NCBI GenBank assembly: GCA_003526435.1
Contig: DPWF01000228.1
Coordinates: 9,183-22,517 of the forward strand
Reading direction: 5' to 3'
Length of the DNA stretch: 13,335 nt
DNA from: Chitinophagaceae bacterium
Lineage (GTDB): Bacteria; Bacteroidota; Bacteroidia; Chitinophagales; Chitinophagaceae
Shown here: in pieces, positions 7,406-13,335 of the stretch
Layout: the number at the start of each line of letters is the position of its first letter
Position numbering within the stretch: position 1 is the stretch's first letter
Notes under the pieces: generated by a model
What the model saw: the letters and a program-made list of their open reading frames with translations, nothing else
What the model was told of the DNA's origin: nothing
Databases searched by the model: none
Made by a program: the position numbers and the translations under genes

Positions 7406-8317
7406 ATGAGAACCAATCGTTTCATTGTGGCAGTGGCATCATCTGTGCTGCTGTTTTCCTGTGTAAGTACCAAAAAGTTTAAAGAATCTGAAGCAAAATA
7501 TACCCAGTTAAGTGGTGCTTATCTGGAAATGCAGGGCAAGTACCGCGAACTACAGGATCAGATCAAAGACCTCGAAAATCAACTGGCCAAATCTAAAGGA
7601 CAGAACAGTGAACTGAACAACCGCAAACAGGCACTGGAAGCGCAGATAGCAGATCTTAATAAACAGATTGAATTTCTGAAACAGAATAATACAACCGTTC
7701 TGAGTCAACTGAAAGATCTTTCGGTGGTAACTGGTGCACAGGCAGAAAGCATTAAAAAATCACTGGAAAATATTGGTGCAAAAGATCTTTATATCAGAGA
7801 CCTGCAAGGTTCTATTGCGCGCAAAGATTCGCTGAACATGGCGCTGGTGATGAACCTGAAAGGTGCCATTGGCAACCTGAATGATGAAGACATCAATATT
7901 AAAGTGGATAAGGGTGTAGTGTATGTTGATATTTCCGATAAACTGCTTTTCAAAAGTGCCAGTTATGAAGTAACCGACCGTGCAAAAGAAGTATTGGGCA
8001 AAGTGGCAAAAGTGCTGAATGCGCAACCGGAAATTGAATTTATTGTAGAAGGACATACAGATTCGCTGCCTATTAAAACTTCGGTTATCCAGGACAACTG
8101 GGACCTGAGTGTGAGAAGAGCAACAACAGTGGTGCGTATTTTGCAGGAAACTTATGGTATTGATCCTAAACGAATGACTGCAGCAGGTAGAAGCCAGTAC
8201 ATTCCTTTAAAAGACAATGGAAGTGCAGAAGGACGGGCTGCCAATCGCAGAACAAGAATTGTTATACAACCCATGCTCGACCAGTTCTTCAAACTACTGG
8301 AAACAAAACCTCAATAA
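7406..8317 (+). CDS. OmpA-family lipoprotein with coiled-coil region
   Basis: A 303-residue envelope protein. Residues 1-19 form a lipoprotein signal ending in a lipobox-like LLFSC with C19 as the lipid-modified residue, so it is probably anchored in the outer membrane facing the periplasm. Residues about 25-100 are a heptad-like coiled coil rich in Q, L, K and E (for example YRELQDQIKDLENQLAKS). The C-terminal domain (about 165-295) is OmpA-like and binds peptidoglycan: EGHTDS with D219, DLSVRRATTVVRIL, and N280-R281-R282. The protein likely tethers the outer membrane to the cell wall. It resembles the Pal/MotB-like group, but a motor role is not supported. It is a single-gene unit bounded by the repeat at 7240-7319 and the terminator at 8351-8372. 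No Shine-Dalgarno sequence precedes the ATG. Confidence 0.93.
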   Translation: MRTNRFIVAVASSVLLFSCVSTKKFKESEAKYTQLSGAYLEMQGKYRELQDQIKDLENQLAKSKGQNSELNNRKQALEAQIADLNKQIEFLKQNNTTVLSQLKDLSVVTGAQAESIKKSLENIGAKDLYIRDLQGSIARKDSLNMALVMNLKGAIGNLNDEDINIKVDKGVVYVDISDKLLFKSASYEVTDRAKEVLGKVAKVLNAQPEIEFIVEGHTDSLPIKTSVIQDNWDLSVRRATTVVRILQETYGIDPKRMTAAGRSQYIPLKDNGSAEGRAANRRTRIVIQPMLDQFFKLLETKPQ

Positions 8318-8320
8318 AGC

Positions 8321-8398
8321 TTACTTACTAACCGACCATATACCACAAAGAAGCCCTCCGTATGGAGGGCTTTCTGTTTATTATAAATGAGTAAGTAA
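8321..8398. repeat. 9-bp inverted repeat enclosing the OmpA/hemerythrin terminator
   Basis: TTACTTACT at 8321-8329 is exactly complementary, in inverted orientation, to AGTAAGTAA at 8390-8398. The two arms sit just outside the GC-rich hairpin at 8351-8372 and fill nearly the whole 85-nt gap between the convergent OmpA and hemerythrin genes. The nesting suggests an extended cruciform or long 3'-end stem on either transcript. Confidence 0.55.
8351..8372. terminator. Bidirectional intrinsic terminator between convergent genes
   Basis: AAGCCCTCC-GTAT-GGAGGGCTT is a perfect 9-bp stem with a tetraloop. It is followed by TCTGTTTA on the plus strand and, read on the minus strand, by TCTTTGTGG. It lies 34 nt after the OmpA stop and 30 nt beyond the end of the hemerythrin-like gene, so it can serve both. 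Confidence 0.88.
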
Positions 8399-8402
8399 AT
8401 AG

Positions 8403-9086
8403 TTATACGAGCTCCGCACTAAAGGCATCCTGAATAGTATTTAATTGTGACGCTGGTAATGCTGATGCAGCCAACTCCAGCATCTGGTCAAGTACAAAAG
8501 ACGGGGCTGTTGCCTGAATAGCTTTGAACCAGTCAACGATTTCATGTGTAGACAATCCTTTCAGCATCCAGTAACTGTAGCGGGCATTTTTTTCAGGAGG
8601 CAGGTTGGCAACAATCTCCATGGTAAGTGCGTGTAACTGTTCATCGGTAAAATGCTGCCATAAAAGTTCTTTGATGATGACCTCTTCCATATTCATATGA
8701 CAGAGGTTGAATGCGGTGAACTCGGCTAATGAAAACTGAAGTTGTCGGCCTGCAAAAATTTTATCTGATGTTTTTCCAGATACTTGCGATTGTTCAATAC
8801 ATCCCTGCAAATGAGCAGCGAGCATATGGTCTTTATCATGCTGTTTTTCAAAATCGTCAACGACCTCGGGAGCTATTTCCTGAATAAGGCTGAAAACTTT
8901 AGTGTCTTCGGTATGTGCGTGACTTTCAAAAAGCCAGATAAGCTCTTTTAGGGAAGCAATGGTAGCGGCGGCTGTTTTATCATCCGAAAAATCGGTATGC
9001 TGCACTTCCAGCGAACAATGATACAGCATGGCACGAAGACCCTGGTGTATCTGGTGAAAAGGATTGTAACGTGTTTCGTGATTCAT
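8403..9086 (-). CDS. Hemerythrin-like (HHE cation-binding) protein
   Basis: A 227-residue cytoplasmic protein. The first two thirds show a hemerythrin/HHE four-helix bundle: H14 in FHQIHQGLR, H56-x3-E60 in ESHAHTEDTKVF, H83 and H87 in EKQHDKDHM, and H130-x3-E134 in CHMNMEEV. These are the residues expected to bind a di-iron centre. The family senses or buffers O2, NO or iron, or takes part in repair of iron centres; which applies here cannot be read. The last 85 residues form a helical tail without a recognised motif. The gene is convergent with the OmpA gene (shared terminator) and divergent from the large hybrid kinase, with a 241-bp gap containing a candidate promoter at 9112-9142. Confidence 0.85.
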   Translation of the reverse strand: MNHETRYNPFHQIHQGLRAMLYHCSLEVQHTDFSDDKTAAATIASLKELIWLFESHAHTEDTKVFSLIQEIAPEVVDDFEKQHDKDHMLAAHLQGCIEQSQVSGKTSDKIFAGRQLQFSLAEFTAFNLCHMNMEEVIIKELLWQHFTDEQLHALTMEIVANLPPEKNARYSYWMLKGLSTHEIVDWFKAIQATAPSFVLDQMLELAASALPASQLNTIQDAFSAELV

Positions 9087-9111
9087 ATGTAGTTTTTTAT
9101 GGAATGGAACA

Positions 9112-9142
9112 CAAAACTGTAAGAAAGAAAATGCCTTTCAAA
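9112..9142 (-). promoter_or_regulatory. Candidate Bacteroidetes-type promoter for the hemerythrin-like gene
   Basis: Read on the minus strand, TTTG (9139-9142) is followed after 19 bp by CAGTTTTG (9112-9119). This matches the -33 TTTG / -7 TAnnTTTG pattern except for one base (C for T). It lies 25 nt upstream of the ATG at 9086, which suits a short leader. A small dyad, CACAT-AAGA-ATGTG (9144-9157), sits directly upstream and could be an operator. Both calls are by eye. Confidence 0.4.
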
Positions 9143-9248
9143 TCACATAAGAATGTGGTTGGTGATCAGTGGTCGAAACAGAAGTAGACCGGCAGAATGA
9201 CTACAGGAACGACAGGAAAAAACTTTTGTACGAAAACATATTAATTAA

Positions 9249-9281
9249 TTCGGTATTTAGCAGAAGTTTTGAGTAAATTTA
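9249..9281 (+). promoter_or_regulatory. Weak candidate promoter for the hybrid sensor kinase gene
   Basis: TTCG (9249-9252), a 21-bp spacer and TAAATTTA (9274-9281) approximate the Bacteroidetes -33 TTTG / -7 TAnnTTTG pattern with one mismatch in each box. It would leave a leader of about 40 nt before the ATG at 9328. The surrounding sequence is AT-rich, so a chance match is possible. Confidence 0.25.
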
Positions 9282-9327
9282 AAACGGAAGAGCTGAAACC
9301 CCTGCAGCCATACTTATAAGCAAGTCG

Positions 9328-11721
9328 ATGAAACCATATCCAAGATCCGAAAACCGTTATAAACTGGTTTTCATCCTTCTGTTATCGCTATGTTGTTCCG
9401 CCTTTTTACAGGCGCAAAAACCTGTTGCAAAAAATGGGCTGATCGATCTCCGAAATATTGACCTCACCACTCATACAATTGCATTGGATGGTGAATGGGG
9501 TATTTGCTGGCAACAACTTTGTGAACCCGGACATACAGAAACCAAAATGACGGGGATGACGCCTTTCCCAAAGAGATGGGATGATACGCTGATTAACGGG
9601 AAAAAATTAACAGCAAAAGGTTATGCATCTTACATGCTCACTATTTTGCTGCCCAAAAATGCCAGCAACCTCGCACTGGATATACCTGATACTTATACAA
9701 GCTATAAACTGTTTGTAAACGATGAGGTCTTCGTTCAATCCGGAGTACCAGGTACGACACGCGAAACAACCATACCTAAATGGCAACAGTATACCCGGGA
9801 ACTTTTTCCGAAAACAGATACGGTTAAATTAATTCTTCAGGTAGCCAATTTTGAACATTCTAAAGGCGGACCCTATAAATCTATATCGATCGGTAATAAA
9901 GAAACGCTATTCATGCAGCGGTCCAAAAACAATGCACTTGATTTTATTTTAACAGGAAGTATCATCATGTGCGGACTCTTCTTTTTCGGGTTGTATTTTT
10001 TTGGACGATATGACAGAACCATACTTTATTTTGCGCTTTTCTGTATCACCTATAGCTACCGGATTGTTGGAGCATCACAATATGCGCTTCATAGCTTTAC
10101 AAGCAACATTCCCTGGATTGTAACAGTACACCTTGAGTACCTGTCATTATTTATCAGCGTCATCTTTTTTACGCAGTATACCCAGAAACTGTATCCCGAA
10201 GACTCAAATAAATATATTACAGCCATAGAAACCTGGGCCTGTATTATTCTCTCGCTGATTACAGTATTGTTTCCACCATCCATATTCACAACACTGATTA
10301 ATCCATTTCTGGTGGTCATGTTTAGTGTAATTGCATATGCGGTGTATGTATATGTGAAAGCGTACCGGAAAAAGAGGCTGGGCGCCGGATATGCTTTACT
10401 GAGTACCGGTGTGGTAATGCTTGTTTTCATCATCATCAACCTGCAGTATTTTGGTTATGTAGCACCACAAAAAGAATTACTGTTTGTTGGATATATTTCT
10501 TTCTTTTTTCTTCAGTCGTTGATACTTTCTTATCGATATTCTTATTTACTCAATAAAGCAAAAAAAGAAGCAGAGCAGGGTCTGGTGGCCAAAAGCGATT
10601 TCCTGTCGAATATGTCGCATGAAATCAGAACGCCACTCAATTCTGTAATCGGGTTGTCTCATATTTTACTGGAGAACAAACCAAGAGAGGATCAGAAAGA
10701 GCAATTGAATGTACTGTTGTTTTCGGCCAACAACCTTCTTACCATTGTAAATGATATTCTTGACTATAACAAGATAGAAGCCGGTAAAATTAATTTTGAA
10801 TACATCGATATAGACCTGGTTAAAGTATTACAGGATCTTTTATCGGGTATCAAAGCAATTGCTGACGAAAAAGGGATAGACCTGATCCTCGAAAAAGATC
10901 CGGCATTTAATACACGCATTATCTCAGACCCCACACGTATTAGCCAGGTAGTAGGCAATCTTTTACAAAACGCCATCAAGTTTACAAGAAAAAGACATGT
11001 AAAGCTGGTAATACGCCAGGAGAAAAAAAACAAACAACATGTAACCCTAACCATACGAATAGAAGATACAGGAATTGGTATTGCAGCAGAAAAACAGAAA
11101 CTTATTTTCGATCGTTTTACCCAGGCCGACACTTCTACTTCGAGAAGTTTTGGTGGCACCGGGCTTGGACTCGCTATCTGTAAAAAAATACTGGAACTGC
11201 AAGGGTCGCAATTGCAATTGGAAAGTGAACCAGGAACGGGTTCAACTTTTTTCTTTACACAAACCTTCCCGGTATCACAGGCATTTAATTTTAGCCAGGA
11301 AGAAACGCCTGTAGTACAAATTGAAAAAGGAAGACCACTCAGCGGCATATCTATACTGATGGCAGAAGACAACGAACTGAATGTATTAGTGGCAAAAACA
11401 TTTCTTGAAAAATGGGGGGCTAATATTGAAGTGGCAGTAAATGGTGAAGAAGCGGTAAAAAAACTAAATCCCGAAAAACATAAACTGGTATTGATGGATA
11501 TGCACATGCCGGTGATGGATGGTTATGAAGCCATATCTGTTATACGATCAAAGGGAATTGATATACCTATTGTTGCTTTAACGGCGAGTCTGCCTTCTGA
11601 AGTAGAAGAAAAGGCAAAAGATTTATCCATCAACGGAATTGTTACGAAACCCTTTGAACCCGAAGAGTTTTTAAAACTGCTGATAAAAATATTACACGGA
11701 TACGCCGGAAAAGAAGGATAA
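9328..11721 (+). CDS. 7TMR-DISM hybrid sensor histidine kinase with receiver domain
   Basis: A 797-residue membrane receptor. A signal peptide (residues 1-29, ending FLQAQ) is followed by a periplasmic beta-rich, carbohydrate-binding-like sensor domain to about residue 200 (LDGEWGICWQQ, GYASYMLTILLP, YKLFVNDEVFVQSG). Residues about 204-405 contain about seven hydrophobic helices, the 7TMR-DISM arrangement. A linker helix leads to the kinase: H431 in NMSHEIRTPLNS, N548 in LLQNAIKFT, DTGIGI from D580, the F box FDRFTQAD, and GTGLGL at 610-615. The C-terminal receiver domain (about 672-791) has acidic pair E680-D681, phosphoacceptor D724 in LMDMHMP, T752 and K774. All catalytic residues are present. 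It likely senses a carbohydrate or envelope ligand and relays phosphate internally. No output domain or downstream phosphotransfer gene is nearby. Its 3' end overlaps the convergent hydrolase gene by 30 bp. Confidence 0.95.
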   Translation: MKPYPRSENRYKLVFILLLSLCCSAFLQAQKPVAKNGLIDLRNIDLTTHTIALDGEWGICWQQLCEPGHTETKMTGMTPFPKRWDDTLINGKKLTAKGYASYMLTILLPKNASNLALDIPDTYTSYKLFVNDEVFVQSGVPGTTRETTIPKWQQYTRELFPKTDTVKLILQVANFEHSKGGPYKSISIGNKETLFMQRSKNNALDFILTGSIIMCGLFFFGLYFFGRYDRTILYFALFCITYSYRIVGASQYALHSFTSNIPWIVTVHLEYLSLFISVIFFTQYTQKLYPEDSNKYITAIETWACIILSLITVLFPPSIFTTLINPFLVVMFSVIAYAVYVYVKAYRKKRLGAGYALLSTGVVMLVFIIINLQYFGYVAPQKELLFVGYISFFFLQSLILSYRYSYLLNKAKKEAEQGLVAKSDFLSNMSHEIRTPLNSVIGLSHILLENKPREDQKEQLNVLLFSANNLLTIVNDILDYNKIEAGKINFEYIDIDLVKVLQDLLSGIKAIADEKGIDLILEKDPAFNTRIISDPTRISQVVGNLLQNAIKFTRKRHVKLVIRQEKKNKQHVTLTIRIEDTGIGIAAEKQKLIFDRFTQADTSTSRSFGGTGLGLAICKKILELQGSQLQLESEPGTGSTFFFTQTFPVSQAFNFSQEETPVVQIEKGRPLSGISILMAEDNELNVLVAKTFLEKWGANIEVAVNGEEAVKKLNPEKHKLVLMDMHMPVMDGYEAISVIRSKGIDIPIVALTASLPSEVEEKAKDLSINGIVTKPFEPEEFLKLLIKILHGYAGKEG

Positions 11722-12390
11722 TATTTTTTCTGACAGCATATTTATATCTACCTGTTCAATTGGATGAGCTGTGTTGGTCAGTATTTGTACGGACCCTTTT
11801 TGTAATTGTTGTGCCGTAGCTGTTGTTTCTTCAGGTGAAACCATATTGTCTTTTTCACCAATCATCAATAACACTTCTGAAGAAATTTTTTGTAAACGGG
11901 CTGTATTCAACAATGGAGAATCGCCAAGTTGTAAAAGCATGGCAGCCGTTGCAGCTAACAGGGGTTTCCAGTTATTGTTTCCGTGTTTTTTAGCCAAAGC
12001 GGCGGCAAAAGCAGGAACTTTTTCCTCTATTATTTCAGGACGAAGCATTTTTACTTCTCTGGCTGCTGTTTCAGGCGACCATTGGTATTTGGTACCCAGA
12101 GTTACTATTTTACCAATCAATCCAGGATATACAGAAGAAAGATACATGGCCACATACCCACCCATACTATAGCCAAATACATGCAGGTTGTTTAATGCAT
12201 GGCTTTTAATATAAGCAAACGTTTCTTCTGCAAACAGTTCCATTGATAATGGTCTGCTCACCGGTTTACCTCCATGACCTGAAAAATTGAAACTGTGTAC
12301 ATGATACAGTGAAGAAGCTAACCTCTCACGTAAAGGGTGAAGTTGTTCTGCTGAACCAATGGCGCCATGAAGAAGAAGAATATGTTGCAT
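11692..12390 (-). CDS. Alpha/beta-fold hydrolase
   Basis: A 232-residue cytoplasmic alpha/beta hydrolase. The oxyanion region is HGAIGS at residues 8-13, the nucleophile elbow is G-Y-S75-M-G-G, and the rest of the predicted triad is D181 (in GEKDNMV) and H209 (in NTAHPIEQV). A cap region lies between about 110 and 165. Substrate is unknown: the general fold covers esterases, lipases, thioesterases and C-C hydrolases. I start at the ATG at 12390. A TTG two codons upstream (12396) is an alternative, but it falls inside a candidate -7 promoter box. Its last nine codons and stop lie in the 30-bp overlap with the 3' end of the hybrid kinase gene, and no hairpin terminator is visible between the convergent genes. 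Confidence 0.9.
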   Translation of the reverse strand: MQHILLLHGAIGSAEQLHPLRERLASSLYHVHSFNFSGHGGKPVSRPLSMELFAEETFAYIKSHALNNLHVFGYSMGGYVAMYLSSVYPGLIGKIVTLGTKYQWSPETAAREVKMLRPEIIEEKVPAFAAALAKKHGNNNWKPLLAATAAMLLQLGDSPLLNTARLQKISSEVLLMIGEKDNMVSPEETTATAQQLQKGSVQILTNTAHPIEQVDINMLSEKILSFFSGVSV

Positions 12391-12393
12391 AAA

Positions 12394-12426
12394 CAAATAT
12401 AATCAACTCAAGCTGACCCTCTCAAG
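12394..12426 (-). promoter_or_regulatory. Candidate promoter abutting the hydrolase start codon
   Basis: On the minus strand TATATTTG (12394-12401) is an exact match to the Bacteroidetes -7 consensus TAnnTTTG. CTTG (12423-12426) sits 21 bp upstream as a one-mismatch -33 box. The -7 box ends only 3 nt before the ATG at 12390. If real, transcription would start at or just inside the start codon, implying a leaderless message. The match could be coincidence in AT-rich DNA. Confidence 0.4.
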
Positions 12427-12530
12427 GTGTAGAGAAGCTTGCTGTCAATTACGAAAGTTTTGTTAACAGCGAAGGTTTTTATTACAAGATGCATCAAAAA
12501 AGTATCATAGAAACGCTAAACCTTCTATAT

Positions 12531-13335
12531 ATGAAAAAGAGCATGCTTGCTGTATGGATTATTATTTCAATTTTATTCCAGTATTGTTCCGGAAAAGATG
12601 CGGTAACAACCAACAATACCACTACAAATACAAATAATAATGTCAACGCGGTTAATACAACAACTAAACTACCAATGCTGCCATCTACGCCTTATGCATA
12701 TGCCAGCCAGGGCCTTCCTTCTCATATTGCGCAGGCTTTACAACAGCAGGACAATACGCCAGCCGATAACCAGATTACCGATCACGGAGCTACATTAGGA
12801 AGAGTGTTGTTTTATGATGTACAACTGTCAAAGACCAATACCATCAGTTGTGCAAGTTGCCATCAGCCATCTCTTTCTTTTTCCGATTCATCTGTAAAAA
12901 GTAAAGGGTTTGCCGGTGGATTAACAGCACGCCATTCCATGCCTTTATTAAACCTGCGCTTTTATAAATCGGGCAAGATGTTCTGGGATGAAAGAGCTGC
13001 ATCGCTCGAACAACAGGTATTGATGCCCATACAGGATTTAACAGAAATGGGACTCACATTAGATGAACTACAGCAGAAAGTAGCAACACAATCTTATTAT
13101 CCCGCTTTGTTTCAGAATGCATTTGGCACTACACAGGTTACCAGCGAACGAATAGCCAAAGCGCTTGCGCAATTCTTAAGATCCATTGTTACCACACAGG
13201 CAAAATATGATCTTGTAAAACAGGGACAGGCTCAGTTTACGCCTGATGAAGCGGCGGGTGAGAATCTTTTTCTTAACGCAGGAAATATAACCTGTGCAAG
13301 CTGTCACACTCCGCCCATGTTTATTACTTCGGCGC
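12531..13335 (+). CDS. Di-heme cytochrome c peroxidase / MauG-like lipoprotein (partial)
   Basis: The frame is open from the ATG at 12531 to the right edge, giving 268 complete codons. Residues 1-19 (MKKSMLAVWIIISILF, then QYC) are an export signal with a probable lipidated C19, though the lipobox is atypical. An Asn/Thr-rich linker follows (about 24-46). Two c-type heme motifs are visible: C107-A-S-C-H111 and C255-A-S-C-H259. Between them lie GGLTARHSMPLLNL, FWDERAASLEQQVLMPIQD and EMG, typical of the bacterial di-heme peroxidase/MauG family. Such enzymes act in the periplasm or at the cell surface, reducing H2O2 or oxidising a substrate with electrons from a small cytochrome. The C-terminal part of the second heme domain is outside the window, so peroxidase and MauG-type roles cannot be told apart. 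Confidence 0.93.
   Translation, partial: MKKSMLAVWIIISILFQYCSGKDAVTTNNTTTNTNNNVNAVNTTTKLPMLPSTPYAYASQGLPSHIAQALQQQDNTPADNQITDHGATLGRVLFYDVQLSKTNTISCASCHQPSLSFSDSSVKSKGFAGGLTARHSMPLLNLRFYKSGKMFWDERAASLEQQVLMPIQDLTEMGLTLDELQQKVATQSYYPALFQNAFGTTQVTSERIAKALAQFLRSIVTTQAKYDLVKQGQAQFTPDEAAGENLFLNAGNITCASCHTPPMFITSA

Noticed and set aside
10764..11507. 247-codon open frame on the minus strand inside the hybrid kinase
   Set aside because: It is fully antisense to intact HATPase and receiver motifs. Its Ser/Phe/Cys-rich composition is that of a shadow frame.
11771..12172. 133-codon plus-strand open frame opposite the hydrolase gene
   Set aside because: It is antisense to a hydrolase with a complete Ser-Asp-His triad, and no family is recognisable in it.
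12471..12525. 8-bp inverted repeat GAAGGTTT / AAACCTTC upstream of the di-heme peroxidase gene
   Set aside because: The arms are short and 39 nt apart in an AT-rich leader; a chance match is likely.
1..13335. Defence island, prophage, biosynthetic cluster, tRNA or rRNA genes
   Set aside because: Both strands were read for these. Gene content is envelope, repair, lipid and signalling functions, with no nuclease/toxin pair, integrase, phage gene or cloverleaf noticed. No scanning program could be run.

Overview
The window looks like chromosomal DNA of a Bacteroidota bacterium, most likely Chitinophagaceae or a close relative. The reasons are the moderate to low GC content, the near absence of Shine-Dalgarno sequences before starts, candidate promoters of the Bacteroidetes type (TTTG / TAnnTTTG), and the gene families: TonB-C proteins with MORN-like repeats, a 7TMR-DISM hybrid kinase, an OmpA lipoprotein with a coiled coil, and a secreted protein resembling Bacteroidota transglutaminase-like proteins. 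This assignment is inference, because no rRNA or tRNA gene is visible. Ten protein genes are supported. The first (left edge) and last (right edge) are cut by the window, and both lack an obvious conventional annotation frame.

Layout. Positions 1-2676 hold three minus-strand genes in one direction: a soluble PAS histidine kinase, a secreted MORN/TonB-C protein 9 nt behind it, and a secreted protein that starts at a TTG codon and runs off the left edge. Divergent from these is uvrB (2808-4853), the nucleotide-excision repair damage-recognition subunit. Its last nine codons and stop lie in one arm of a 152-bp inverted-repeat element. The element is followed by a PlsC-like acyltransferase (5000-5572) and a long-chain acyl-CoA ligase (5588-7228), which look like a two-gene lipid-metabolism operon. 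A second inverted-repeat element with a nested terminator-like hairpin separates them from an OmpA-type lipoprotein (7406-8317). A strong hairpin terminator lies between that gene and a convergent hemerythrin-like gene (8403-9086, minus). Divergent from the hemerythrin gene is a large 7TMR-DISM hybrid sensor kinase (9328-11721). The 3' end of the kinase gene overlaps a convergent alpha/beta-hydrolase gene (11692-12390, minus) by 30 bp. Finally, a di-heme cytochrome c peroxidase/MauG-like lipoprotein gene starts at 12531 and is truncated by the right edge.

How the genes fit together. Most are housekeeping or envelope functions without one common pathway. The acyltransferase and acyl-CoA ligase plausibly act in sequence, with fatty acid activation followed by acyl transfer to a lipid. 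The two sensor kinases each lack an adjacent response regulator. I see no defence system, prophage, integrase, transposase gene, CRISPR array or biosynthetic cluster. The least explained signals are non-coding: two inverted-repeat elements (4825-4976 and 7240-7319), a nested dyad around the 8351-8372 terminator, and a perfect 14-bp palindrome at 701-714.
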